Assembly: GCA_029582155.1 (NCBI GenBank)
Contig: CM055894.1
Coordinates: 30,298,707-30,362,706, forward strand
DNA: 64,000 nucleotides
From: Panopea generosa
Lineage: Eukaryota; Mollusca; Bivalvia; Adapedonta; Hiatellidae
Direction: 5' to 3'
Of the stretch, positions 56,201 to 62,672 are shown in pieces. The notes under the pieces are model-generated. The model searched no databases, was not told the origin of the DNA, and saw nothing but the letters and a program-made list of their open reading frames with translations. Within the stretch, counting starts at the first letter, position 1, and every line of letters starts with the position of its first letter. The translations under genes were made by a program, and so were the position numbers.

Positions 56201-59200
56201 GACATTGTGTGCACCCTAGCACCCACATCTTTCATTTGATCCTCATTAAACTGGCATAATAGTTATATAACCATAATATCTTGGACAAGTTCTTTAACTG
56301 GCCAAATCAAATTATTAATGTTGGAGTTATGGCCCTTAAAACATTAAAAAATGCACTATTTGGCTGTGTGTGCACTCTACCACTCGCATTTTTCATTTGA
56401 TTCTCACCAAACTTACACAGTAGTTATATAACCATAATATCCTGGACAAATTCTTGAACTGGCCTAATCGGATTATTGATGACAGAGTTATGACCCTTGA
56501 AACATTAAAAAATGCACTTTTTGATTGTGTGTGCACTCTACCACTGGAATTTTTCATTTGATTCTCACCAATCTTACACAGTAGTTATACATGTATAACT
56601 ATAATATCTCGGACAAGTTCAGATTAATGGCCCTTGGGGACATTTCTTGTTTACATCTCAGATGTTCCACCCTCATCAGTACTCTAAGTGCTTTGATTTT
56701 GAGTAGAAGTAGCGTTCATTGCATCAATCTAACTTGTTTTGAATGTTTGTCATGATGACATTATTGTGTTTTTTTTGCTGAGCCCGCTTGTGGAGAACTT
56801 GACATAGCTGTCACAATTTGAGAGTGCGTTTGTTCGGTCTTGTCCATGGTTTGACTAATTCATTCATTTTTGAAGTACCTTGGCACAAATGTTCACCATA
56901 ATGAGACGGAGGCCTCACTTACTAATTACCTCTTCTTAGTAATGGTAGCAAGATTCTTATTTTGTTGAAAATGCTTAAAATGGTCATATTTCTTTGTATG
57001 TGAGAACATTGGAACATTTTCATGAGTTCCACCAAGTTTGGATGACATTGAGTACTGTTCCACCAAGATTGGATGACATTGAGTACTGTTGAATGAAGAT
57101 ATAGCAGTTTAAAGATGCATTGTGATACACTGCAAAAAATGGGCAAAACTGTCAAAAATGAAGAGGTGTCATCAAACCATCAAAATTGGGACCCATGCTT
57201 TTCCTGCATATTTCAACCAACATAGGACCATTGCTCCAGATATGCACTATTTGGGGATATTTAAGCTTTGAAATTTCTGAATAAAGCATTGAAGTTTAAA
57301 TTAAGGGGTAAAATACGCATTGGTTATTCTCAATTTCAGTGTTGATTAGTTTGTTTTAAATGACAATTTGATAAGAATGTTCATTTTTACCCTTAACATT
57401 TACTATAATAAGCATTGCATTCTAATTTAAGGGTTAAAATACTCATTTGAAGAAAAGCTTATCTGAAGCATTGTTGGACTATCTATGGAAACAAGACATT
57501 ATAAATTAGAACCATTGACAATGTACTCAGTATTCCAGAAGTGCATTTCTCTATATGTAAAACAGTGCAAAATTAATGTGAGACATTCAAGGTCCGAAAT
57601 AGGTACACAATTTCGAGTCCTCTCCATATTTTGTAAACAACTTGATAAGATTTTGAAATAACATGGCACAATGTTCATCATAATCAGATGATGTGGCACG
57701 CACAAGACCCAAGTCTGTAGCTGCTCAAAGGTCAAGGTCACACTTAGAGGATCAAGGTCAGAAATATATACACAATTTCTTGTCCACTCAATATCTTGTA
57801 AACAACTTGACAGATTTTAAAATGACAGCACAAATGTTCACCATTATTGTCCATAGAGCTCACACTTGGAGATTCATGATAATAAATATGTAAAAGTTTA
57901 TGTACCCACTCCATATCTTTTAAAACACTGAACAGATTTTGAAATTACGTGGTTCAATTGATCACATTGAATCTTAACCAAACTTGCACAGCAGTCTCCG
58001 TCACAGGAATTATATATACATTTAAATTTAAAAAAAACAACACACGTTTATCTGAAAGTTGAAGGCCTATATCTCAGATACTTCTCATGTAGCTTTGCAT
58101 GGAGGTCCACTAAAAGGTTTGTCGAAGTTGGGTCCGTAGGATAAAATTTGAATTTTAACCAAACTTGCACAGCAGTTCTATAACCACAAGATCTCGGATG
58201 TGTAACCAGTGTGATTCGACTACAAATGTTCCCGCCACAGGGCTTATAAGCAAATTTTAAAGAAACCACCACAGGGGCCACTGTTTAGCATAGAGTTATA
58301 TAGGGGAAATGTTAAATGTTTTGTGTAGATGTGATAGCACCCCCCATTTTTCAACAATTCTTAATCGAACTTGCACAGAAGCTATATAATCACAAGATCA
58401 TGGATGAGTTCTTGACAACCACAAATGCCCCCACCACAGGGCTTATAAACCCATTTTAATAGAATTTAAAAAAAAACATTTTTAATTTCAAGCCATAGAC
58501 CTTAGATATTTTACATGTAGCATTGAATAGAGGTCCCCTAAAATGGTTGTCAGGTTCCCTAGTTTAAATTTGAACTAGCGGAAATTATATCGTGGTAAAT
58601 TGTCTATCTTCCATATGTTAACCTTTTTCCTGCAGATGTGATGGCACCTCAACAATATTTTTCAACAAATCTTGACAAAAATTGTACAGTACTTAAGTTA
58701 TCATAAGATCTCGGATGAGTTCTTGAAACAGTGTGATTTGACCGCAACTGCCCCCCCCCACCACAGGGCTTATAAGCATATTTTAAGATGGCCCTGATAA
58801 TATTCAGTTTACCCATGTATCCACTGTGTATGAAGAAGAAAAATTACAGTAGATTACATCATCTGTACAGCTGATTGCTGCCCGACCTGTACATATAGAT
58901 ATTTGTTTATTTTTTCAGATGGCCCTGACAACATTCATTTTACCCCTGTAGCCACTGTGTATGAAGAAGAAGAAGGAACAACACTAGATTCCATCAGATG
59001 TACTGCTGATTGTTACCCGAGTTGTGCATACACGTGGACGAAACTTAGTCAATCTTCACAGATAGGTACTGACGGTACACTGACCCTAGGCACACTTCAA
59101 ACTTCTGAGGCAGGTACTTATAGATGTACAGCCAAAAACCCCGATAGGACTGGTCGGCCTGGGTACACAGGGACTAAGGACGTCATTGTTAATGTTATAT
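26948..59200 (+). CDS. Gene 2 (partial): immunoglobulin-superfamily protein, three Ig-like exons
   Basis: Three exons (26948-27262, 39418-39732, 58919-59200) have consensus splice sites and are all phase 1 at both ends. They read continuously as three Ig-like domains totalling 304 residues. Junction codons are GGT (Gly) and TAT (Tyr), the latter giving the common linker VYYGPDN. Domain order: an atypical N-terminal Ig-like domain, a C2-type domain, then an I/C2-type domain with extra cysteines. Such tandem Ig exons are the rule in secreted or membrane Ig receptors and adhesion proteins, which are greatly expanded in bivalves, many being induced in immunity. The signal peptide, further domains and the membrane or cytoplasmic part lie outside or were missed. 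Cell-surface or secreted location is inferred from the fold. The introns (12.2 and 19.2 kb) are filled with mobile elements. Confidence 0.75.
27325..27500 (+). pseudogene. Ghost copy of the first Ig exon
   Basis: Follows the intact exon by about 60 bp and repeats its 3' half: aaaagtggaacagcggcagtttcagaa, ctttacaggagatgctg, ggagatataa, agaaatataccacagagtg, ggaggacaatttagt. It carries indels and an in-frame TAA near 27486, lacks the exon's 5' half and has no usable donor. This is a partial tandem duplication in decay. Confidence 0.8.
27524..27893 (+). repeat. Repeat A, copy 2 (5' part)
   Basis: agctctactggccaaaggcc (stem-loop), gatggcgcgttgtccgtcgt, then the standard A phrases to caattaggggacacgtgcc. 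It is cut off where copy 3 begins with the same 5' end, so two A copies lie head-to-tail. Confidence 0.8.
27909..31384 (+). repeat. Repeat A, copy 3, long form with nested repeat E
   Basis: A full 5' end (agctctactggccaaaggcc), several cycles of the ~300-bp A module (aaccggtcagtcaaatttg, gatataaattatcccta, ccctgtaaggggactt, atactatgggaaaa) and the 3' end ccctcttgggcctcttgttt at 31384. Repeat E (28931-30551) interrupts one module: the phrase atctatttaggcaaattatt is split at 28926/30552 and can be re-read across E. No coding capacity seen. Confidence 0.8.
28931..30551 (+). repeat. Repeat E, copy 1, nested in repeat A
   Basis: It begins with a stem-loop (cccccacaaaattttttggggtgg) and gtccgtcc.gccatctgtccg. 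Next come about seven ~130-170-bp modules (ttgtcatgcatagatgga, tgatcaacataacatgacga, gtaagacccacacc, tcaaaggtcaaggtcacac). It ends gtgacatttcttgttt at 30551. Frames on either strand within it (for example 29206-29735 minus) are modular artefacts of the repeat. Confidence 0.85.
31385..31727 (+). repeat. Repeat A, copy 4 (3' part)
   Basis: Repeats the last part of A: atctatttaggcaaattatt..., aagtgctatggccactatga, gccctcttgggtctcttgtt at 31727. It follows copy 3 without a gap, so it is probably an internal duplication. Confidence 0.7.
31728..33131 (+). other. Unassigned intron sequence
   Basis: No exon or element recognised. Two frames (32233-32454 and 32558-32824) have no family resemblance and no supporting splice context. 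Confidence 0.35.
34140..34740. repeat. (TTA/ATT)n-rich trinucleotide region
   Basis: Several hundred bases of imperfect tta/tat/att trinucleotide repeats, best at 34383-34740. The 107-residue Tyr/Ile-rich frame at 34602-34925 is produced by it. Confidence 0.9.
35170..35258 (-). repeat. tRNA-derived SINE head
   Basis: On the minus strand: gtgcagtggatagagtgctg (A box) and gcgagtttgaccccgc (B box), with anticodon-arm-like cttcagacggcag between. It lacks a matching acceptor stem and is therefore a SINE head. Confidence 0.6.
36365..38172 (+). other. Unassigned intron sequence with an (AT)n tract
   Basis: An (AT)n tract at 36606-36622. The stretch 36690-36900 loosely matches 40074-40300 (gtgctttagyarc, gcaaatct, accac.t.at.ag), an unclassified dispersed repeat. 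No exon recognised. Confidence 0.4.
38173..38202. repeat. G30 homopolymer
   Basis: Thirty consecutive G on the + strand, flanked by aaaat and agacta. Capable of G-quadruplex formation and very prone to length error in sequencing. The polyproline and polyglycine frames across it are artefacts. Confidence 0.95.
38226..38870 (+). repeat. Repeat F: three ~160-210-bp tandem modules
   Basis: Each module contains atatgaataaaa.tca, gtgtgttcag, aagaaccataactctgggtt and ggacttagaaaattt. The modules start near 38226, 38430 and 38610 and decay toward 38870. The wording is similar in style to families A-E, but neither a 5' stem-loop nor a CTTGTTT end was located; the copy is probably truncated at the G run. 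Confidence 0.65.
38871..39417 (+). other. Intron sequence before the second Ig exon
   Basis: AT-rich, with nothing recognised except the polypyrimidine tract and acceptor (gtttgttttctacag) ending at 39417. Confidence 0.4.
39418..39732 (+). CDS. Gene 2 exon: C2-type Ig domain
   Basis: A 315-bp exon, phase 1-1, acceptor tctacag, donor gtaagc. It encodes GTPTTPAVSISQNPDVGGDI, then LTCSGS (Cys 24, strand B), YSWTIDG (Trp 44, strand C) and SDANKQFACTATEDV (Cys 82, strand F): the canonical Cys-Trp-Cys Ig core. The Thr/Pro start is a likely hinge. The linker Tyr codon is split across the intron. Same length in base pairs as the preceding Ig exon, though the sequences differ. Confidence 0.88.
39890..40055 (+). 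pseudogene. Two ghost fragments of the second Ig exon's 3' end
   Basis: ctgacaacagtaggaagcat followed by caaaagtcatttgctgtata and ttgtaagtc (39899-39950) copies the end of the Ig exon including its donor and the start of the intron. A second, more decayed copy (agttaaaagtcatttgatgt, 40010-40050) follows about 100 bp later. These are serial short duplications across the exon-intron boundary. Confidence 0.75.
40056..40767 (+). other. Unassigned intron sequence
   Basis: Contains the partner (40074-40300) of the weak dispersed repeat noted at 36690-36900. Otherwise nothing recognised. Confidence 0.35.
40768..40997. repeat. 230-bp inverted repeat at the left edge of the DIRS element
   Basis: The left arm (40768-40828, taaacgaaactta.gttgatg … cctaatctaccaagaatc) and right arm (40937-40997) are reverse complements over about 60 bp, around a ~105-bp loop. 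The inner part of each arm is a copy of the DIRS terminal repeat. A further direct copy lies at 40998-41033. The hairpin may be a joined or rearranged DIRS terminus, or a separate MITE derived from it. Confidence 0.75.
41432..41734 (-). pseudogene. Tyrosine recombinase C-terminal part (DIRS)
   Basis: A 100-residue open frame containing FNTDLCVFSLFQEYINRM and NVFLSSQKSHKGVS, then VPIATVLRTAGWKTDCVFRK and FYNREV. The last part is the typical end of DIRS recombinases (ILxxAGWxxxxTFxKFY) and keeps the nucleophile Tyr. The stretch between SHKGVS and the AGW motif, which should hold the His-x-x-Arg box, appears deleted. The enzyme would resolve circular cDNA into the genome; this copy should be inactive. 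Confidence 0.8.
41800..41945 (-). pseudogene. DIRS pol linker (TQPWF motif)
   Basis: On the minus strand the frame EEDEGGAVFVAPLFTTQPWF followed by HQLLQ is the TQPWF segment that DIRS pols carry between RNase H and recombinase. Stops follow before the recombinase frame. Confidence 0.65.
41951..43010 (+). repeat. Repeat A, copy 5 (compact, both ends present)
   Basis: The cleanest A copy: agctctactggccaaaggcc (stem-loop) and atggcgcgttgtctgtcgtc, two rounds of ctgaaaccactaggc / aagatggccrccgttac, tagggatact, then agtgctatggccactatgag and the end ccctcttgggcctcttgttt. It lies between the DIRS RNase H and recombinase parts, so it inserted after the DIRS element. No clear target duplication. Confidence 0.85.
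43011..43860. other. Unassigned sequence inside the DIRS region
   Basis: No coding match found. It could be decayed DIRS pol between RNase H and TQPWF, or foreign sequence. Confidence 0.3.
43861..44200 (+). repeat. E/A-style repeat fragment
   Basis: Phrases caaaacttgcacagtagtta, tcttgaat/cagcgtgattc and acagggcttat, then the A-like ending gcgattcagacccttttggg and cctcttgc near 44200. The opening matches the modules at 57960-58780, so it is a chimera of two families. Confidence 0.55.
44205..44475 (-). pseudogene. DIRS RNase H domain fragment
   Basis: On the minus strand: LKWWIDNVGKTYKPIILGKP, MKIDSDSRTGYGAQDVTNGQ, DISGIWS, an in-frame TAG, then DDKKHHINYFELKAAYLATQ. This is the WWI...TDAS..GWGA...G.WS....HIN.LEL order of DIRS RNase H. 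An internal stop marks it as dead. Its position between gag (higher coordinates) and recombinase (lower) agrees with a minus-strand DIRS. Confidence 0.85.
44482..45939 (+). repeat. Repeat B, copy 1
   Basis: It starts agccgaaggctcacaggtga and gatcgcctggtgtccgtcgt, with about three ~150-bp modules (ctactggctcgattttaaaa, cagaaatgttccttgggtga, accaagtttgttcaagccat, aaaaaacatggcggccaggg). It ends gccctcttgttt at 45939. A segment at about 45040-45660 is not B-like and may be a later insert. Two minus-strand frames there are unsupported. Confidence 0.8.
46051..46735. repeat. ~184-bp satellite, 3.7 copies
   Basis: Units start at ctacaaagaggcac: 46051, 46235, 46420 and 46603. Each contains actatatcagaaaataaaat, cttgttac.aagttac, cataaaatggc and acactaattcaataataaaa. 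Unit length is 183-185 bp. The 76-residue frame at 46406-46636 simply crosses the units. Confidence 0.95.
46736..47924. other. Unassigned sequence with tRNA-like fragments
   Basis: No gene seen. There is a tRNA-like fragment at 46928-46980 (gaggcctagtggtaaaacca) and a minus-strand tRNA-like head at 47650-47725 (ccgatgagctcagtcagtag, A box; gagagtttgatacctg, B box). Confidence 0.45.
47650..47725 (-). repeat. tRNA-derived SINE head
   Basis: On the minus strand gatgagctcagtcagtagag is a good A box and gttgagagtttgatacctga a degenerate B box. The flanking stem does not pair, so it is a SINE head rather than a tRNA gene. Confidence 0.55.
47925..48120 (+). mobile_element. tRNA-derived SINE, copy 3
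   Basis: Head remnant ttgcaagctcaaatccccac (B box region), then ctgtgatgattta, cactgattcaagtgggaaag and ttgtcagttatttgc as in copies 1 and 2. The 3' half diverges. Confidence 0.6.
48455..48590 (+). mobile_element. tRNA-derived SINE, copy 4 (3' half)
   Basis: aagtgggaaagctatcagtt, gagatggggtgtgctc, atactggttaattcc, gtggttaggtgatcgtctgt, ggcatgaaaatgatg and aaatattcaaccaatg match the SINE body. The tRNA head is missing. Confidence 0.7.
48591..49213. other. Unassigned sequence inside the DIRS boundaries
   Basis: No reverse transcriptase core could be found here, where it should follow the frame at 49603. The missing core has probably been deleted or replaced. Confidence 0.35.
49214..49603 (-). 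pseudogene. DIRS pol, N-terminal reverse-transcriptase lead-in
   Basis: A 129-residue open frame. The first ~90 residues are DIRS-like: FQAGKITNFVENWKNIRSDE, VSQRYHIEFESDP and IHFNKEENIIIDKLL correspond to the GGRLxxFxxNWxxItxDxxil...GYxIeF...P....EexxidxEixxLL lead-in of DIRS pols. The remaining residues do not continue into the expected fingers motif, so the reading is broken near 49320. The frame overlaps the gag end in another frame. Confidence 0.8.
49543..50765 (-). pseudogene. DIRS gag-like region (frameshifted)
   Basis: Pieces in all minus frames: MAAPRVNFSAAIIQKQVLQT (50.6 kb); ERPENRDYLEVPKVEKSVW (50.15 kb); AMDTFTLLAYAHKDLSYQRK followed by GLIMPAINA (49.93 kb); PIPAIQLFVDDINKQLKDTY (49.83 kb); then a basic, Ser-rich tail (49.79-49.55 kb). 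The 'A-x-x-L...LS-x-x-R...P-x-(I/L)N' and 'LF-x-DD-(I/L)-x-K-x-(I/L)KD' wording is that of DIRS gag. At least three frame changes and stops are present. The product would form the particle or nucleocapsid. Confidence 0.75.
52975..53075 (-). repeat. tRNA-derived SINE head
   Basis: On the minus strand: ggcccagttagttcagatgg (A box), a tagcgcg anticodon-side arm, then ccgcccagttcaatctcc (degenerate B box). Closely related in layout to the copy at 53281-53375. Confidence 0.6.
53281..53375 (-). repeat. tRNA-derived SINE head, second copy
   Basis: On the minus strand: accggttagttcagaagcgc (A box) and gtaagttcgattccccgcct (near-perfect B box, GTTCGATTCCC). The B box is the best pol III element in the window. 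The 5' side is too divergent for a functional tRNA. Confidence 0.65.
53680..54240. repeat. 74-bp minisatellite, ~7 copies
   Basis: The unit anchor caccatttcaggtgtctcac recurs at 53766, 53840, 53907, 53981, 54112 and 54186, with a decayed unit near 53692 and one lost between 53981 and 54112. Each unit continues with ctatttaatattaaaggtca, aatattaatatggaacggag and cttgaaaaa. Confidence 0.95.
54241..55603. other. Unassigned part of the 4.3-kb insert
   Basis: No recognised domain. Two overlapping minus-strand frames (54461-54836) show no family resemblance. Confidence 0.3.
56653..58783 (+). repeat. E-style module block H
   Basis: After an unassigned stretch (56653-57480), modules with cttgtaaacaacttga, caaggtcacactta and tggcacaatgttcatcataa (57580-57900) are followed by four rounds of aaccaaacttgcacag, accacaagatctcggatg, gtgtgattygac and cccaccacagggcttat (57960-58780). 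Related modules occur at 43861-44000. Ends undefined; it abuts the ghost Ig exon. Confidence 0.6.
58784..58895 (+). pseudogene. Ghost copy of the third Ig exon's 5' half
   Basis: agatggccctgataatattc, agtttacccatgtatccac, tgtgtatgaagaagaaaaat and tgctgcccgacctgtacata parallel the intact exon that begins 24 bp further on (58919). It carries a frame-destroying deletion in the Glu-rich part and a stop (acagTAGatt). Its acceptor (ttttaag) is weakened relative to ttttttcag. Partial tandem duplicate in decay. Confidence 0.8.
58919..59200 (+). CDS. Gene 2 exon: Ig domain with two extra cysteines
   Basis: A 282-bp exon, phase 1-1, acceptor tatttttttcag, donor gtaagt. With the T from the previous exon it reads YGPDNIHFTPVATVYEEEEG, SIRCTADCYPSCAYTWTKL, then TLTLGTLQTSEAGTYRCTAK and ends in VIVNVI. 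The canonical core is Cys28, Trp40 and Cys70 with the DxGxYxC-like SEAGTYRC. Cys32 and Cys36 in the B-C region may form an additional small loop disulfide. YGPD is a common inter-Ig linker. The chain continues beyond this exon. Confidence 0.9.
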
Positions 59201-59650
59201 GTAAGTATGATGCCTACTAGTTCACATTTTGTGGAATGTTTACAGTAATAATGTTGATTTTATTTCAACAATACTGCCTTAAGGACGATTACTATAGTTT
59301 TTCATGCACACCATCTCTGTGCACAACAGAAAGCAATTTTGTTGAGACCTGCCAGGGTCACTACATACCGCTATACTACAACTGACCCTATTTCGGATGG
59401 CACACTTATTTACAAACATGCCTAAAATTGATCTCTTATATTCAGTTCAATCTATGAAATATGCATACTGGTATGAAATAATTGTTTATAGTAATTTAAC
59501 CTGAATATGAAATATAAATGAAATCTTAATATGTTTAGATGTTGGCTGGCAGTTATTTTTTATTCAGAATGTTATTCAATTCCTTACAATCCTTTCTGTG
59601 TATAATAATTTTGGATACTGTAAAAGGTACAAAAGGGTAACTGCATTTTA
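59201..59650 (+). other. Intron sequence after the third Ig exon
   Basis: No further exon recognised up to the next repeat. Confidence 0.4.
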
Positions 59651-60855
59651 AGCTCACCTGGGCTGAAGGCTCACAGGTGAGTTTTTGTGATCGCCTGGTG
59701 TCCGTCGTCTGTTGTCCGTCGTCCGTTGGCCGTCGTCTGTCGTCCATCGTTAACTTTTAGCTTCTAACAACTTCTCCTCTGAAACCACTGGGCCAATTTT
59801 GATATATATGTTACTTTACAGAAATGTTCCTTGGGTGACCCTCTACCAAGTTTGTTCAAGCCATCTTGATTCGTCAAAAAACATGGCCGCCAGGGGGCGG
59901 GGCAAGTTTAATTAGTAAAAAATCTTCATGTCAGAAACTACTCGATTTTAAAATAATTTCACAGAAATGTTCCTTGGGTGACCTTTAACCAAGTTTGTTC
60001 AAGCCATCTTGGTTCGTCAAAAAACATGGCGGCCAGGGGTGGGGTTAGTTTATTATATAAGCTATAGTAAAAACTTAAAAAATCTTGTTGTCAATAACTA
60101 TTGGCTCGATTTTAAAATAATTTCACAGAAATGTTCCTTGGGTGACTCTCTACTAAGTTTGTTCAAGCCATCTTGATTCATCAAAAAACATGGCGACCTT
60201 TGTTCAAGCCATTTTGATTTAAAAAACATGGCCGCCAGGGGGTGGGGCAAGTTCAATTAGTAAAAACTTAAAAAATCTTCTTATCAGAAACTACTGGCTC
60301 GATTTTAAAATAATTTCACAGATATGTTCCTTGGAAGAACCCCCACCAAGTTTGTTCAAACCGTAGTAATTCGTGAAAAAACATGGCAGCAAGGGGGTGG
60401 GGTTAGTTTAATATATAAGCTATAGTAAAAACTTAAAAAATCTTCTTGTCAGAAACCAGCGGATCAGTTTAAAAACAATTTCGCAGAAATGTTCCTTGGG
60501 TGACCCTTTACCAAGTTTGTTCAAGCCGTTGTGATTTGTTAAAAAACATGACCGCCACAGTGAGGTGCTAGTTAACTTTATAGGCAGCTATAGTAAAAAC
60601 TTCAAAAGCCTTCTTGTCAGAATCTATTGACCTGATTTCAATGTAATTTCACTGACATTTACCATGGGTGAACCTCTACCAAGTTTGAACTCTTCTACGC
60701 ATCTGTTACATCACCAAAACACATCAAAATTCTAACTACTTGCCCATCTCGTTTTTCTGGAATTTTGAGTGTACATGTATTATATAATCTACTTAAGTTG
60801 GGTGACTCAAGGTCAGTAAGGTGAGCGATATAGGGCCATCCTTGCCCTCTTGTTT
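59651..60855 (+). repeat. Repeat B, copy 2
   Basis: It starts with the full stem-loop agctcacctgggctgaaggc + tcacaggtgag, then gtccgtcgtctgttgtccgt. About six modules follow (atcttcttgtcagaaac, cagaaatgttccttgggtga, gtttgttcaagccatcttg, aaaaaacatggccgccaggg). It ends gccctcttgttt at about 60855. More complete than copy 1 at its 5' end. Confidence 0.85.
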
Positions 60856-61640
60856 ATTATTCTTTCTAAAAAAAGATTTTAGAACATAAACTTACATAAA
60901 CTATCTTCCTTTTCCAAATTATGCTTAAATCCATGAAAGTAAAATTCATCATTTAAATCCATTTAAAACACATTATAAACAATAAGAATGAATTGTTGTT
61001 CATAAGTGATGCTAAAAGTGATAAATGATAAATCCACTGACGCCATTTAAATAGATATATAAACATTTAAATCCATTTGAATTAGCATGAAAACACATAT
61101 TATAAAATATAAGAATGAATTATGGTTTGTAAGTGATACTGAAAGTCCCTCTTAAGTTCTAGTTGAACTACTGAAATCAAATCAGCTTAAATACATTAAA
61201 TGAAGCTGTAAAACAATTAATCAATAATCCAATTTTATTTAGCAAAAAACACGATACAGAAAATCCCACTAAAGTTTAGAAAGCAGGGGAATACTGGCAT
61301 GCTGAGAAACCAAAGATACACTTTAAATGGTGCTAATTAAACATAAACAATTACAATAAAAGTCAAATCACATTTCTTTTTTATTTGTTTGTTTAACATC
61401 AATATTTAGTCTATAAACAATTTTAAATGGCACCATGCTAAGTTGAAAAGTGACCAAAAAATGTCAATTACAATGCATGTTTTATTTTATTTCAGTGCAA
61501 AATTGAGTCCCATGTACACCTAAAATGGCTCCATTTTAAGTTAAAATATGAAAATATCAAAGTCGAAAGAGGTACACCCCCTCCCGTTCCCACCCCCTAT
61601 GGCGCATTCTTACCCCAGCGCCTGAAAAAAAATCCTGGGG
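60856..61640. other. Unassigned sequence with a ~120-bp duplication
   Basis: catttaaatccattt...aagaatgaattrtkg...ttgtaagtgat occurs twice (60940-61010 and 61050-61140). No gene recognised. Confidence 0.4.
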
Positions 61641-62672
61641 AAGGGCCTGCTATAAATAGCAGCTGCTGTTTCGGAGCTTTCTTGTGTACAATGTGGTATG
61701 GCTTCAATGTATTTAGAGTAGCTGTCCACCACAAGCAGTGTATGTTTGTACTTGACCTTTGTGGTAGGTAATCCACTCAAAATATCCATATGTCATCGGT
61801 TCAAGACGCCTTCCACTGGCTGTTGATGCAAGGGTGGAGGTCTTGCATGGTAGTCACGCTTTGTCTGTTGACATACTTTACATTTTTTTTACAAACCGTT
61901 TATTGTCTTCAAACATGGGTGGCCAGAAATATTTATTTCATAGAGCAGCATATGTCCTCTCAAATTCCTGGTGTCCTCCGCCCGCAATGCGGTCATGGTA
62001 AGATCGCAGAAGATCATCCCATAGTATTTTGGGAACAGCTATTTGTTTTACTAGTTGCTCTTCTTAAGGTACCTTCTTACATCATTTAGAGTAAAAGTGT
62101 TTCAAAATATTTTCCTCTATCTCAAAGTTGAAGGACTCTGCAACAATTGTCCTTGCCAAAATTAGGTCTTCTGGTAGTTCACTGTTCAGTTTGTATTTGT
62201 AGATTGGAGCAAAATCCGGACATTGTTGTTGGAGTTTGATCAGTTCTAGCATCGGAACTTCAATATAAGAAACCCCATGTGGCTGCAAATTTACGACCAC
62301 TGCTTCTTCAGATTCCCCTTCATAGACAAAAGTTACTTGTGTGCATTCCTTTGTTGTAGTATTATCTTCCATCATACACACAAATCTTCTATGTCGGTTG
62401 ATGAAGATGGCTGAGTGTTCTTATACATCTGTTTTGATAAGCAGTCTGCTGGGTTTTGTTTTCCAGATTTATGTATAATGTTAAAATCATACACTTGTAG
62501 AAGTAAGCTCCATCTGCCTTGTCTCCCTTGACAGTCCTTGATGTTTTGTAAAAAATTAACATATGTTGTCAGTATAGAGAATTTTTGACTGGCTAAGTAA
62601 TGCTTATAATTTTGGACTGCTTCTACAAGCGCTAGTGCTTCTTTATCAGTGAATTTATCACGTTGGAATTTT
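61641..62672 (-). pseudogene. Ty3/Gypsy retrotransposon pol fragment (RNase H to integrase)
   Basis: On the minus strand from 62672 come RNase H (TDKEALALVEAVQNYKHYLA; YDFNIIHKSGKQNPADCLSK), then the tether (CPDFAPIYKYKLNSELPEDL; NILKHFYSK, 62381-62082). The integrase zinc-binding region (SYHDRIAGGGHQEFERTYAAL) and start of the integrase core (MDILSGLPTTKVKYKHTLLV, then VDSYSKYIEA) follow, with two of the acidic catalytic positions visible. The usual TDH of RNase H reads TTY. Several stops and at least two frame changes make it dead. It is cut at about 61645 inside the core, and reverse transcriptase is absent upstream of 62672. Confidence 0.88.

Larger units (their letters stand above)
51150..56652 (+). 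repeat. Repeat E, copy 2, split by a 4.3-kb insert
   Basis: The 5' part (51150-51343) has acacttggctcaattcacca, gatgatgtgtcgagcgtaag, tcaaggtcacac and gtcatgcatagatggattg...acttg. The 3' part resumes at 55608 with gctacaaatgatcaacataa, which directly follows that phrase in intact E modules, and runs to tggggacatttcttgttt at 56652. The last 550 bp are the ttgaactggccaaatc module, also found at 16010-16360. The 5' stem-loop is missing, probably lost at the DIRS boundary (51129). Confidence 0.75.

Noticed and set aside
61790-62089. 99-residue plus-strand frame as a host gene
   Set aside because: Antisense shadow of the Gypsy integrase region on the minus strand.
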